Under the pieces are notes generated by a model that had not been told where the DNA came from, did no database searches, and saw nothing but the letters and a program-made list of their open reading frames with translations. Made by a program: the position numbers and the translations under genes. A stretch of DNA of 64,000 nt. Origin: Hyphomicrobiales bacterium. GTDB taxonomy: Bacteria; Pseudomonadota; Alphaproteobacteria; Rhizobiales; Beijerinckiaceae. Where the stretch lies: assembly GCA_900470775.1 (NCBI GenBank), contig UCBZ01000050.1, forward strand, positions 1 to 64,000, written 5' to 3'. This document shows, in pieces, positions 1-9,970 of this stretch. Every line of letters begins with the position of its first letter. Position 1 is the first letter of the stretch.

Positions 1-236
1 GCGCGGGCGCGAGACATCGCATCGTCTAAAGCAGCGAACTGCCCGCCGATGATCGCCAAGCCATGAGGCCTGGGGCGGCTTTCGCCGTCAACACCGATTA
101 TATGAATCGTGCGAGGGATGATTTCACCGATCCTTGGCATCGCTGAGCGCTTCGACTGAAGCTCGAGCGCGTGGGCCGAAACGGACCCTGCAGCCAGAAA
201 AGGCAAAAGAACGAGAGAGCGATATTTGGAGCGCAT
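1..236 (-). CDS. Partial exported protein, unknown function (3' end beyond window)
   Basis: An open frame runs from ATG at 236 off the left edge, giving 78 N-terminal residues without a stop. The start has a strong GGAGG eight bases upstream. Residues 1 to about 23 form a typical Sec signal peptide: basic start, hydrophobic core VLLPFLAAG, then small residues (SVSAHA). The remainder (for example GEIIPRTIHIIGVDGES) has no motif I recognise. The codon usage is less GC-biased than in the chromosome to the right, in keeping with its position inside the integrative element. The function is not assignable from this fragment. Confidence 0.6.
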   Translation of the reverse strand, partial: MRSKYRSLVLLPFLAAGSVSAHALELQSKRSAMPRIGEIIPRTIHIIGVDGESRPRPHGLAIIGGQFAALDDAMSRAR

Positions 237-308
237 AAATTTGTCCTCCGGGGCGCCGCGCTCGTCCGAGCATGGAAAGTTGAAATTCTTCATGCAGAAG
301 CGCGAGAG

Positions 309-342
309 AGAAAAAGCCCGGCGCGCTGAGGCGCGACCGGGC
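309..342 (-). terminator. Rho-independent terminator on the minus strand
   Basis: Arms GCCCGGCGCGC (316-326) and GCGCGACCGGGC (331-342) pair with one bulged base around a TGAG loop. On the minus strand the stem is followed by a T-run (AAAAA at 311-315 on the plus strand). It lies upstream of the partial gene ending the window, so it should end a transcript coming from the right, where no credible ORF is present. Confidence 0.6.
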
Positions 343-1165
343 GAGTTGAGGGAGGCATCAAAGGCTAGTGCGGTATGAGGCCGGCGTCCTCACCGGCCGA
401 AGCAGTATCTCCTCATGTCTCAATGTAATGTCTCAATCTTAGCGGTGGAAACCGCATTGTATTCTATTTCTGCACTCAAAATTTCCTAAGAACACACCAC
501 CGAGACCGATCGTGACGAGATAGAATCGAATCGTAAGCTCTCGGTGGCACCTGTCGGCGCTGTGACCAACCAAGCGAGCTATTCGCCAAGAGCAGCTGTT
601 GTGACAGGCAAAATCGACCGATAACGCATGACATTGCTCAGGCCATCGAAGGCGCTCCTTCGCGGAGCCTCAAGTTAAGGCGTCCCTTCTCGGAACTCTT
701 TCTTGAAAGCAGCATTTGTTGGCGTTCGTCTGCGAGTGCTGGATCCGTCTCCACCAAGAACGGAGCCGCTTCGAAACCGACCGATGGCGTTTCCGGTTGC
801 GTTGCGGCCGTTGGCGCGCCTTCGAATAGAAGAATGGTTCCACGCGCGAGGTTTCGCTCGCTACCGAGAGACCACCTAACCGACCGCTAGCGTTTGCCGA
901 CCCGACGCGGCTTCACGTCGTGCAAACAGAAAAAGGCGAGCGGTCTGGCCGGCCTGCGCAGATGCTAACGAGCGCAAATGACCCTGGCTCGACGCCGACA
1001 ATAACTGAACTGGTCAGCGTGGTAAGCTCGACGTTGAGCCCGCAATTGACCGAGGTGATGTTTAGCTAATCGCATGCATTAATCACTGGTCGTGCTATTT
1101 CGAAAGAAAAAAGTCCCAGGGGAAACTATTCTGACGACATCGCAACACGAAAGGATGAAACTGTC
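343..1165. other. Gene-free stretch inside the integrative element
   Basis: I see no credible coding region on either strand in these 820 bases. Base composition is patchy, with AT-rich runs near 440-500 and 1040-1130, and stops are frequent in all frames. Apart from the terminator just left of it, no hairpin, repeat or attachment-like sequence stood out. It could hold a small RNA ending at 309-342, or the remains of decayed genes. Confidence 0.5.
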
Positions 1166-1474
1166 ATGAAGCTTTTATTCAAGAATCGCCGTCACAAGAC
1201 TTTGGCTCTGGCGCTCGGCGCGTCGCTCGCTGCCACGATCGCGCTCGGGCAGGAGGGGCCCAACCTTCGAACCATGCAGTGTGCCGAAGCCCAGTCCCTG
1301 ATTAAATCAAAGGGAGTCGCTCTTTTGCATTCCGGACCCAACATCTTCAATCGATATGTCAAGGACGCCGCTTTTTGCGCAGAGGATATGTATCTCCGAC
1401 CTGCCTGGGCGAGGACTCAGAATTCGAAGGCTTGCTTCATCGGATATACGTGCTCCGACAATACCAACGACTGA
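1166..1474 (+). CDS. Small exported cysteine-containing protein, unknown function
   Basis: This encodes 102 residues. Residues 1-28 are a Sec signal peptide (MKLLFKNRRHKTLALALGAS, then TIALGQ). The mature part has four cysteines in the pattern C-x(n)-C-x(n)-CFIGYTC, with GPNIFNRYV between the first two, suggesting two disulfides in a small periplasmic fold. I recognise this layout (signal, MxCxxA, GP..F.RYV, CF.GYTC) as a recurring uncharacterised protein of Rhizobiales; that is recollection, not a search result. An AAAGGA element lies upstream of the ATG. It sits alone in the gene-poor part of the integrative element. Confidence 0.7.
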   Translation: MKLLFKNRRHKTLALALGASLAATIALGQEGPNLRTMQCAEAQSLIKSKGVALLHSGPNIFNRYVKDAAFCAEDMYLRPAWARTQNSKACFIGYTCSDNTND

Positions 1475-1703
1475 GGCTCCAAGAGCGGCGTCGCTACATG
1501 GGAACGCGCATTCATGTGATGCGCACCGCAGCGAGACCCGGCTCAAGGCGAAGCCAAGCCAGCAAGAATGACAGGATGTCCGCATCCGCAAAGGGTCACG
1601 ATCGTCACCGATCGTGCCCTGTCTGCCGTCAGCGCCCTTCAGACCATTTAGGGTTTTCGGGAAGGGAGGATTTCTGGATCGTCGCAGCCATTTTGGAACG
1701 CAG

Positions 1704-2146
1704 ATGAGGCCGAACCGAAGGACCGCACCAGCGAACTCGGGGCCAGAGAAAGCACCGGCAGAGCAGGTCGTGAAGGATATCCACACCGCCATCGATGCGG
1801 CCGATGGCTTCACGGACCGCAAGCGCGGGGCGGCGTACCAGGTCCTGTGCGACCTCGCGAGCCACCCGACGACCGAGGAATTTTGGCTGATCAAGCCGGG
1901 CGGCGATGCCGTCATCGGCCCGTTCTCAGATCCCAAGATGTTGCGCGGCACCGTGAGCGAACTCGGCCGCGTGGTCGCCCAGGCGGGAACTGTGTTCACC
2001 ACCTTTTCCCGAACGACTTCCTCGCGCACATCTGCGTGAAGCTCACCTTCCACGTCGCGGCTAGGGATTGGATGCGGCGGTTCTACGATGCGGCGTTCGA
2101 CGACAAGATGATCGCCCAGATGCGGGAAAGCCAAGCCGGCCGTTAA
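1704..2146 (+). pseudogene. Hypothetical gene, probably frameshifted near 2005
   Basis: From ATG 1704 a frame with chromosome-like codon usage encodes about 100 residues (MRPNRRTAPANSG then AEQVVKDIHTAIDAADG and FWLIKPGGDAVIGPFSDP) and then becomes Ser/Thr/Arg-rich before a stop at 2037-2039. The -1 frame from about 2005 continues with equally good codon usage (PNDFLAHICVKL then WMRRFYDAAFDDKMIAQM) to a stop at 2144-2146. The two pieces join into one plausible protein of about 147 residues if a base is missing near 2005. I recognise no domain. It could also be two overlapping genes or a sequencing error. Its place between an exported protein and the recombination genes marks it as element cargo. 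Confidence 0.45.
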
Positions 2147-2202
2147 CCCTCGCATCCTTCGAGATTTGACTGCAGCACTACGGTTCTGCGACTCTCCAAG
2201 CC

Positions 2203-2673
2203 ATGGAAACCAAATTCGTTTTTGACCTCGGGGCCGTGGACCCGTCCGATGGCCAGGCTGACATCGCGGCCATCGCCGGCGACGACGCGCCCATGCCGCT
2301 GGAGACCGCGATTTGGGCGCCCGAGCTCGCCGGGCCGTTGGGCTTCCCGGCCTGGACGGTGCTCGACCTGCGCGGTGCGATCCGGCGCGGCGACCTCCGG
2401 CCCGAGCGTCATGGACACAAGATCGTCGTCACGCGGCGTCAACTGAAAGAGTGGAGAGAGCGATGCCGGGCGCCGGGAAGGACAGAGACCGAAATGCCGT
2501 CCTCACGTTCGATGACGAGCGCCAGCAGTGGCTCATCCGCTTCTGGGACGATGAAACCGGGCAGCGGCGCAAGCGGCGACTTAAGTGCGGCGCAAGCGAT
2601 CGCCGCGAGGCTGATCGGCAGTTTGCGGAGTTCCTCCTCGAAACCGACCGGACGCGGAAAGAGCGCGAGCTAG
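2203..2673 (+). CDS. Excisionase-like DNA-binding protein (winged HTH)
   Basis: Residues of roughly 50-90 (VLDLRGAIRRGDLRPER then VTRRQLKEWRERC) match the short helix-turn-helix plus wing of excisionase/MerR-like proteins: a recognition helix ending in RRGDL, an HGHK turn, and a final helix with LxxW. Such proteins bend attachment-site DNA and direct the integrase towards excision. The frame stays open to a TGA at 2671-2673, overlapping the integrase gene by 211 bases. Its last 65 residues are Ser-rich and look like out-of-frame integrase sequence, so only the first 90 or so residues are likely to be functional. The overlap and order (xis then int) support translational linkage. Confidence 0.55.
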   Translation: METKFVFDLGAVDPSDGQADIAAIAGDDAPMPLETAIWAPELAGPLGFPAWTVLDLRGAIRRGDLRPERHGHKIVVTRRQLKEWRERCRAPGRTETEMPSSRSMTSASSGSSASGTMKPGSGASGDLSAAQAIAARLIGSLRSSSSKPTGRGKSAS

Positions 2674-3740
2674 TCGCCCCGACGCCCGGCGACCCGAAGC
2701 TCAAGAAGTCCGCACTGGTCTCGGTGGACCGCGTCCTCGCTTTCTACGGCGAGCGTCAGATGGGGACGCCCAACCAAGGCATCGCCGGCTATCACATGCA
2801 GCGGCTCTTGCCCTACTGGACCGGCAAGTCGCTGGCGCAGATCGATGGCGCAAGCTGCCGCGGCTACCTGAAAAAGCGGACGGGTGATAGCTTCACGTCG
2901 CCGGGCGCCAAGAAGGGCCGGCCTGTCACAGAATCGACGGCCCGCCGCGAGCTTGAGACGCTCGGCGCGGCGATCGGGGCCTGGCACAAGGAATACACCC
3001 TCGATTCGCGGCCGGTGCTCACCCTTCCGCCGAAGTCGAAGGCGCATCCCGACTGGCTCACCGACAGCGAATACCAGCGGCTCCTACGCATCGCGAAGGG
3101 CGGCCGCATCGTCGCCGGCGACTTCAAGTGCGGCTTCGAATGGGCCGACGACGGCGAGCCCACCGAGCACCTGATCCGGTTCCTGGAAATCGGCTTCTCG
3201 ACTGGCACCAGGTCGGCGATGACGCTCGGCCTCGGCTGGACGCCGGACCCGGACGGCCTGCGCGGCTACGTGGACTTCGGCACCACGACGATCTTCCGGC
3301 TCGGCGACCGGGCGCCCGTCACGCGCAAGCGCGGTGACCCGTGCAGAATCCCGGATCGCATGCTCGCGATGCTCCAAGCCTGGCATGCCGCCGACATGGC
3401 CGAGAAGGTCAAGGTGGAGGCGGCAGGAGGCACGTGGGTCGATCGCATCATCCGGTATCATGGCCGGGCCGTCGCCCGCATCGGCCAGGCCTTTGAGAAC
3501 GCCGCTCAGAACGCCAGACTAGAGGTCCGCGATATCGACGGCCGCCATCGGCTCAAGGATAAGGCATTGGGTCTCCCGACGCCGCACATCCTTCGCCATT
3601 CCAGGGCGACGCTGCTCCTGCGCGCGGGCGTGCCGCCGATCGAGGTCGCCGAGTACCTCTCGATGAGCCTCAAGATGCTGCTCGACACGTACGGCCACAC
3701 GGCGAGCGAGTACCAAAAGGCGGCGGCCGCTGCGGCCTAG
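2463..3740 (+). CDS. int: Tyrosine recombinase / integrase
   Basis: This encodes 425 residues. The catalytic set is visible: Arg250 (STGTRSAMTLGL), His375-Ile-Leu-Arg378 (PHILRHSRATLLL) and the nucleophile Tyr410 (LLDTYGH). The usual Gly-His before the last helix is replaced by Ser400-Met401, a departure seen in some family members. The N-terminal part (about 10-70) is a basic, SAM-like arm-binding region and 85-175 a core-binding region. ATG 2463 is chosen because GGAGAG precedes it; a longer frame from 2313 has shadow-type codons inside the excisionase gene. It probably integrates the element at the tRNA-Val 3' end 620 bases downstream. Confidence 0.9.
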   Translation: MPGAGKDRDRNAVLTFDDERQQWLIRFWDDETGQRRKRRLKCGASDRREADRQFAEFLLETDRTRKERELVAPTPGDPKLKKSALVSVDRVLAFYGERQMGTPNQGIAGYHMQRLLPYWTGKSLAQIDGASCRGYLKKRTGDSFTSPGAKKGRPVTESTARRELETLGAAIGAWHKEYTLDSRPVLTLPPKSKAHPDWLTDSEYQRLLRIAKGGRIVAGDFKCGFEWADDGEPTEHLIRFLEIGFSTGTRSAMTLGLGWTPDPDGLRGYVDFGTTTIFRLGDRAPVTRKRGDPCRIPDRMLAMLQAWHAADMAEKVKVEAAGGTWVDRIIRYHGRAVARIGQAFENAAQNARLEVRDIDGRHRLKDKALGLPTPHILRHSRATLLLRAGVPPIEVAEYLSMSLKMLLDTYGHTASEYQKAAAAAA

Positions 3741-4144
3741 CGGCAGGGATAAACGTCTGCCATCGCCAATCGGACCATCGCATAAGCCGAGCCGGACCGC
3801 TTCGCCGGGTTCCTGTCTCCGAAATTGGCGACGATCTCCGTCACCACGTCTCCCTCAACGCCCCGGGGCACGCAAAATGCGGCGACATGCTCACGGCGAC
3901 CCGCGATCTCCTCAAACGCGATCGCGTCGAGCACCCCGGTCACGAAGCCACGGCACAGGGCGGCGTCGTAGACCACCTGCGAAGCACCACGATTCTGGTT
4001 GCGAACTAGCGTAAGGAACGACCGGCACCTTGTCGTCAACGTCTCGCCGGTCAGATAGATCGCCACCAGCCCGTCGCCGGATTGCGCTGACGCCGGTCCC
4101 GTCATGGCCAACAACGTCAGCCCGATCATCGCCGCTGCACGCAT
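3737..4144 (-). CDS. Rap1a/Tai-family-like exported protein
   Basis: This encodes 135 residues with a signal peptide (about 1-20, MIGLTLLAMTGPASAQ). The mature sequence follows the Rap1a/Tai immunity-domain outline: an early Cys (TTRC), a C-x-GFVTGVLDA helix, C-x-P-x-GV (CVPRGVEGD), an IVANFGDRNP-like segment and a terminal YPC. Family members neutralise type VI secretion amidase effectors in the periplasm, but many Rhizobiales homologues are orphans with no known partner. A GGGAGGG precedes the start. It converges on the integrase gene with a 4-base tail overlap and no effector gene is visible, so an immunity role is inference only. Confidence 0.6.
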   Translation of the reverse strand: MRAAAMIGLTLLAMTGPASAQSGDGLVAIYLTGETLTTRCRSFLTLVRNQNRGASQVVYDAALCRGFVTGVLDAIAFEEIAGRREHVAAFCVPRGVEGDVVTEIVANFGDRNPAKRSGSAYAMVRLAMADVYPCR

Positions 4145-4362
4145 GCGTCCCTCCCTGCCGGGGCACAGTGTCGGGCATCTACGTCCGTCTGGAAAGCCGG
4201 GATTTGCGGGGCCACGGCGGGGCCGCGAGACGCGATTTGGGGCCGCGAGGACACGAACGGCCGTGAACGGATACGAAGCCTCAGGATGAAGAAAGCGGAT
4301 ATACTGCAGTAACTTGCAACGAAAACGCCGGCCCTGTATCGACCGGCGCTGAGCCGTGAAAA

Positions 4363-4411
<49 letters not shown>

Positions 4412-4417
4412 TATTCC

Positions 4418-4465
4418 AGGCCCCGGAGATCGCTTCAGAAAAGCGGTGTCCGGGGCCTTTGTTTT
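4418..4465 (+). terminator. Terminator of the disrupted tRNA-Val gene
   Basis: A perfect 10-base stem, AGGCCCCGGA (4418-4427) with TCCGGGGCCT (4449-4458), encloses a smaller CGCTT/AAGCG hairpin and is followed by TTTGTTTT. It lies 6 bases after the tRNA CCA end and so belongs to the original tRNA transcript. It now follows only the 3' fragment. Confidence 0.75.
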
Positions 4466-4627
4466 GGATGCCGGATCGGCCTCGTCGCGGCGCGCCGCAC
4501 AAAAGCGCAGCCGCCGCTTCGAGAGGCTGGCTGCGCGATTGCGTGATCTGATCGAGGCGGACGTTGCCCCATCAGGCCGTCAGGCCGAAAATCCCCGTCT
4601 CCGCCTGGGCAGATGTCGGCGCAGCCG

Positions 4628-5011
4628 TCAGCCCGCCGCCTCCATTTCCTTGAAAGCCTCGCGTGCGATCCGGAACGAATCGACACCCGCGGGAATGCCG
4701 GCATAGATCGCGACCTGGAGGAAGACCTCTCGAATCTCGTCCTTGCTGACGCCGTTCCGAAGCGCGCCCTTGACGTGCATCTTCAGCTCATGGGGGCGGT
4801 TCAGCGCGCTGATCATAGCGAGGTTCAGCATCGAGCGCGTCTTGCGCGGCAGGCCCTCGCGGCCCCAGACGGCGCCCCAGCAATACTCGGTCGTGAGTTC
4901 CTGCATCGGCATGTTGAACTCATCGGCCGTCGCCAGCGAGTTCTCGACGAATTCCTTGCCGAGCACGTCCTTGCGGATGGCGAGACCACGATCGAAGACG
5001 TCCTTGCTCAT
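4628..5011 (-). CDS. Carboxymuconolactone decarboxylase family protein (copy 1)
   Basis: This encodes 127 residues, the full length of PcaC-like small decarboxylases. The conserved core is present: EYCWGAVWGREGL, KTRSMLNLAMISALNRP, HVKGALRNGVSKDEIREVFLQVAIYAGIP. PcaC acts on 4-carboxymuconolactone, but the family also contains AhpD-like and unassigned enzymes, and no pca genes are present here, so the substrate is unknown. It is the last gene of a minus-strand run behind the LIV transporter genes, 87 bases after the binding-protein gene. A second, clearly related copy lies at 16333-16734, suggesting duplicated steps in one catabolic region. Confidence 0.85.
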   Translation of the reverse strand: MSKDVFDRGLAIRKDVLGKEFVENSLATADEFNMPMQELTTEYCWGAVWGREGLPRKTRSMLNLAMISALNRPHELKMHVKGALRNGVSKDEIREVFLQVAIYAGIPAGVDSFRIAREAFKEMEAAG

Positions 5012-5098
5012 GTCATTCTCCAGTTTGGGCGGGGTCGAAAAAGCGCCGGGGCGACGCCCGAGCGGGTGCGGCCGGCATGGCGCCGGCCGCGATCAGCG

Positions 5099-6331
5099 TT
5101 ACTTCTTGGACCAGACGGCCTGGCTGACCGCGAGGTCGGGGGGGAAGACGGTGTTGGGCACGCCGTTCTGCCACTGCACGATGGTCAGGCCCGCATTCAC
5201 GCGCCGGCCCTTCTCGTCGAACTTGATCAGGCCGCCGGGGTAGTATTTGGACGGGCCGAGATCGAGCGTGCGCAGCGCCTGGGCCACGGCTTCCTTGTCG
5301 GCCTTGCCGGCCTTTTCGAGCGCGGCGGCGACGACCCACATATCGGCATAAGTCGAGATGCCGTTCTGGGTCATCCAGGGCTCGCCATACTTCGTCTTCA
5401 ACTCGGCGATAAGCGGCTCATGGCCCTTGGAACCCCAGCTGCCGACGCAGGTCATCACGCCCTGCAGCATGTCTGCGCCCATCGTCCTGAGGATCTCCGG
5501 CTCGGCGATGGCGATGCCGAAGGAGATCGTCGGGATGCGGGCCTGGCCGAGGCCGAACTCGTTCATCTTCTCGAGGATGAGCTTGCCGTCGGAAATCACC
5601 GTCGGCAGGAAGAACAGCAAATCGGGCCGCGTCGCACGGACCTTCTGGACGAGCGGCGTCGCGTCCGAGAGCGGCGGGGTGAAGGTCTCGTCGACGACGA
5701 GGGTCAGCCCGTGCTCCTTCAGCAGGCGCTCGCGCATCGGCTTGACCGAGGCGACGGATGCACCGGTGTTGTCGGTGATGATCGCGACCGTCTTCGGCCT
5801 GATTCCGGTGGCCTTCTCCGCGACCTTCATCACTTCGGGCAAGCACTGCTCGGCCTGCGAGGCTGCCGTCGCCGAGGTCTGGAAGACGTATTTGAAGCCG
5901 CGATCGGTGATCAGGTCCGAATAGGACAGGGTCAGCAGCGGCAGGCTGGCGCGCTCGGTGACCTCCGTCGCCGCGAGCGTGAAGGAGGAGAGATAGGCGC
6001 CGCTGGCGGCGACGAGATCGGTTTCCTGCGCGACCATGCGCTGGGCCGCGTTCTTGGCCTTCTCGACCGTGTCACCGGAATCGAGCAGGACGAGCTTGAG
6101 CTTGGCGCCGCCGAGCGCCTTGATGCCGCCCTGCGCGTTGATGTGCTCGATCGCCATCTCGGCGCCCATCTTCATGACCTGGCCGGGGCGGGCATAAAGG
6201 CCCGACAGCGGCACCAGCAGGCCGACCTTCACCTCGGTCGGGTTCTGGGCGGCGGCGGGGAAGGCGAGGCCAAGCGCCGCGAGTGCGGGCAGCGCGGCCC
6301 AGTTGCGGATCAGGGATCGTCTCGTCGTCAT
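5099..6331 (-). CDS. LIV-type ABC transporter substrate-binding protein
   Basis: This encodes 410 residues of a periplasmic-binding-fold protein of the Leu/Ile/Val type. Residues 1-29 are an export signal (TTRRSLIRNWAALPALAALG then PAAAQ). The mature part opens with VKVGLLVPLSGLYARPGQ and has the family landmarks ALGGAKLKLVLLDSGDTVEKA and VAASGAYLSSFTLAATEV. The start ATG 6331 has GGAGGAGA upstream; a longer frame from 6436 lacks one. Such proteins bind amino acids, aromatic acids or other carboxylates, and the ligand cannot be read here. It follows livF by about 100 bases and belongs to the same minus-strand transporter operon. Confidence 0.9.
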   Translation of the reverse strand: MTTRRSLIRNWAALPALAALGLAFPAAAQNPTEVKVGLLVPLSGLYARPGQVMKMGAEMAIEHINAQGGIKALGGAKLKLVLLDSGDTVEKAKNAAQRMVAQETDLVAASGAYLSSFTLAATEVTERASLPLLTLSYSDLITDRGFKYVFQTSATAASQAEQCLPEVMKVAEKATGIRPKTVAIITDNTGASVASVKPMRERLLKEHGLTLVVDETFTPPLSDATPLVQKVRATRPDLLFFLPTVISDGKLILEKMNEFGLGQARIPTISFGIAIAEPEILRTMGADMLQGVMTCVGSWGSKGHEPLIAELKTKYGEPWMTQNGISTYADMWVVAAALEKAGKADKEAVAQALRTLDLGPSKYYPGGLIKFDEKGRRVNAGLTIVQWQNGVPNTVFPPDLAVSQAVWSKK

Positions 6332-6432
6332 GGTCAGGTCTCCTCCAGGATGTCGCCGCTGTAGCCGCGGCTTTCGGGGTCGTCGGTGAGGCTCGGTCGC
6401 GAAGCCCGAAAGGCCCCGTGCCGAGAATGGGG

Positions 6433-7126
6433 TCACATTCCCAGGTACGCCTGCCGAACGCGGTCATCCGCGCGCAGCGTGGTGTTGTCGCCCTCGAGGA
6501 CGACGCGGCCGGCCTCGAGCACATAGCCGTGGTCGGCGGATTCGAGCGCCTCGGCGACGCGCTGCTCGACCAGCAGAATCGTCAGCCCGGTGTCGCGGCG
6601 GATCTCGATCAGCTTCTCGAAGATGAAATCGGCGATGGCGGGCGCGAGCCCCATCGACGGCTCGTCGAGCATCAGAAGCTTCGGCGATGAGGCCAGCCCC
6701 CGGCCAATCGCGACCATCTGCTGCTCGCCGCCCGAAAGCGTGCCGGCGAACTGCGCACGCCGTTCGGCCAGCACCGGCAGCCAGGTGAAAATGCGCTCGA
6801 TATTGTGCTTCCAGTCGCGCTGGCCGGCGGCGGTGTAGGCACCCATTTCGAGGTTCTCGAGCACGCTGAGCGAGGGAAAGACCTGCCGCCCCTCCGGCAC
6901 ATGGGCGATGCCGAGATGGGCGCGGCCCGAGGGCGGGACGCTGGCGAGATCGACGCCCTCGAAGGTGATGCGGCCCTGTCGCGGCTGGAGGATGCCCGAG
7001 ATCGTCTTGAACAGGCTCGTCTTGCCGGCGCCGTTGGGGCCGACGACGGCGACGAACTGGCCGGCATCGACGGAGAGCGAGACGTCGCGCAGGACGGGGA
7101 CAGCCGAATATCCGGCCAGAACATTC

Positions 7127-7140
<14 letters not shown>
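6433..7140 (-). CDS. livF: LIV-type ABC transporter ATP-binding protein LivF
   Basis: This encodes 235 residues, typical for LivF. Visible motifs are Walker A GPNGAGKTS (about 34-42), Q-loop region VPEGRQVFPSLSV, the LivF-type signature LSGGEQQMVAIGRGL, Walker B LLMLDEPSMGLAP and the H-loop replaced by VEQ (LLVEQRVAEAL), as is usual for LivF. It hydrolyses ATP on the cytoplasmic side of the LIV-type importer, paired with the LivG half fused to LivM. Its start overlaps the end of the LivMG gene by 14 bases, implying translational coupling. Confidence 0.93.
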
Positions 7141-8884
<1,744 letters not shown>

Positions 8885-8885
8885 G

Positions 8886-9842
8886 TCAGGTCCTCTCCAC
8901 GACGCGGCCGAAGAAGCCCTGCGGCCTCAGGAAGACGATCAGCAGGAAGACGACGAAGATCGCGGCGTTCTGGAGCTGCGTCGGCAGGATCAGCGTCGAG
9001 AGCTGCTGGACGAGGCCGATGGTCATGCCGCCCCAGAAGGCGCCGACGATCGAGCCCATGCCGCCGAGCACGACGCCGGCATACATGACGATGACGTATT
9101 CGAGCCCGATATAGGGCTGGAACGGGTAGTTGGTGGCGAGCAGCCCGCCGGCGATCGCGGTGATGCCGACGCCGAGCGCAAACGCGATGCGGTGCGCCTG
9201 GTCGACGTCGATGCCCATATAGGTCGCGGCCTCGGGATTGTCGGCGGCAGCGCGCAGCGACTTGCCGAGCCGCGAGCGGGCGATCATCAGCGCCAGCACG
9301 ACGATCGTCGCGATCGAGAACAGCGCCGCGATGCCGCGCGACTTGTTGACGAAGATGCTGATGAAATCGCCCCAGACCGGGCCGAGTTCCCAGGCGCTGC
9401 TGGACAGCGGCGTGCGGATCGAATGCAGCTCCGAGCCGAAGACGATCATGCCGCCGTTCTGCAGCACGAGCGCGATGCCAAGCGTCAGGATGAGCTGGGC
9501 GTAGTGGCCCTCGCCATCGAGCTGGGCGGTGCGGGTGCCGGTAACCCTTGAGATCAACGCCTTGTGAACGACGTAGCCGAACAGGAAGAGCAGCGGCCCG
9601 GCGAGCAGGATCGCGATATACGGGCCGATCAGGCTGCCCGCGACCGCCTGGATGCCGAGCGCGCCAAAGAGGAACCAGGCGGCGTACATGCCCAGCATCA
9701 TGAAGTCGCCATGGGCGAAGTTGATCACCCGCATGACGCCGAAGATGAGGCCGAGGCCGACGCACATCAGCCCGTAGATCGCGCCGGCGAGCAGGCCTGC
9801 GGCGAGCGCCTGCAGGATGTTCTCGATCATTTGCGCGGTCAT
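8886..9842 (-). CDS. livH: LIV-type ABC transporter permease LivH
   Basis: This encodes 318 residues of a LivH-type inner-membrane permease. N-terminal landmarks are LAAGLLAGAIYGLMCVGLGL and FGVMRVINFAHGDFMMLGMYAA; later come RAAADNPEAATYMGIDVDQA and the terminal LRPQGFFGR. ATG 9842 is chosen for the GGAGA eight bases before it; ATG 9830 is a second option. The TGA is followed directly by the LivMG ATG. It forms the heterodimeric channel with LivM and is the first transporter gene of the operon, 128 bases downstream of the MmgE/PrpD gene, with which it may be co-transcribed. Confidence 0.92.
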   Translation of the reverse strand: MTAQMIENILQALAAGLLAGAIYGLMCVGLGLIFGVMRVINFAHGDFMMLGMYAAWFLFGALGIQAVAGSLIGPYIAILLAGPLLFLFGYVVHKALISRVTGTRTAQLDGEGHYAQLILTLGIALVLQNGGMIVFGSELHSIRTPLSSSAWELGPVWGDFISIFVNKSRGIAALFSIATIVVLALMIARSRLGKSLRAAADNPEAATYMGIDVDQAHRIAFALGVGITAIAGGLLATNYPFQPYIGLEYVIVMYAGVVLGGMGSIVGAFWGGMTIGLVQQLSTLILPTQLQNAAIFVVFLLIVFLRPQGFFGRVVERT

Positions 9843-9970
9843 CGCACGGTTCTCCGTGCGGCCGCGTCCCGCGGGCGTCTGGTCACGACAGGCATTTCTC
9901 ACTCCCCATTCGTTCACGCCGGATCGTGTCGCCCGGCCTTGGTCTTCCGCCCGCCCTATGGGGCGAGCGT

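Noticed and set aside
2313..2462. N-terminal extension of the integrase to 475 residues
   Set aside because: The added 50 residues are an alternative frame of the excisionase-like gene; GGAGAG directly before ATG 2463 marks the better start.
4613..6364. Plus-strand ORF of 583 codons
   Set aside because: It is an antisense shadow of the CMD and LIV binding-protein genes, with highly repetitive LDHxxG/ARD composition.
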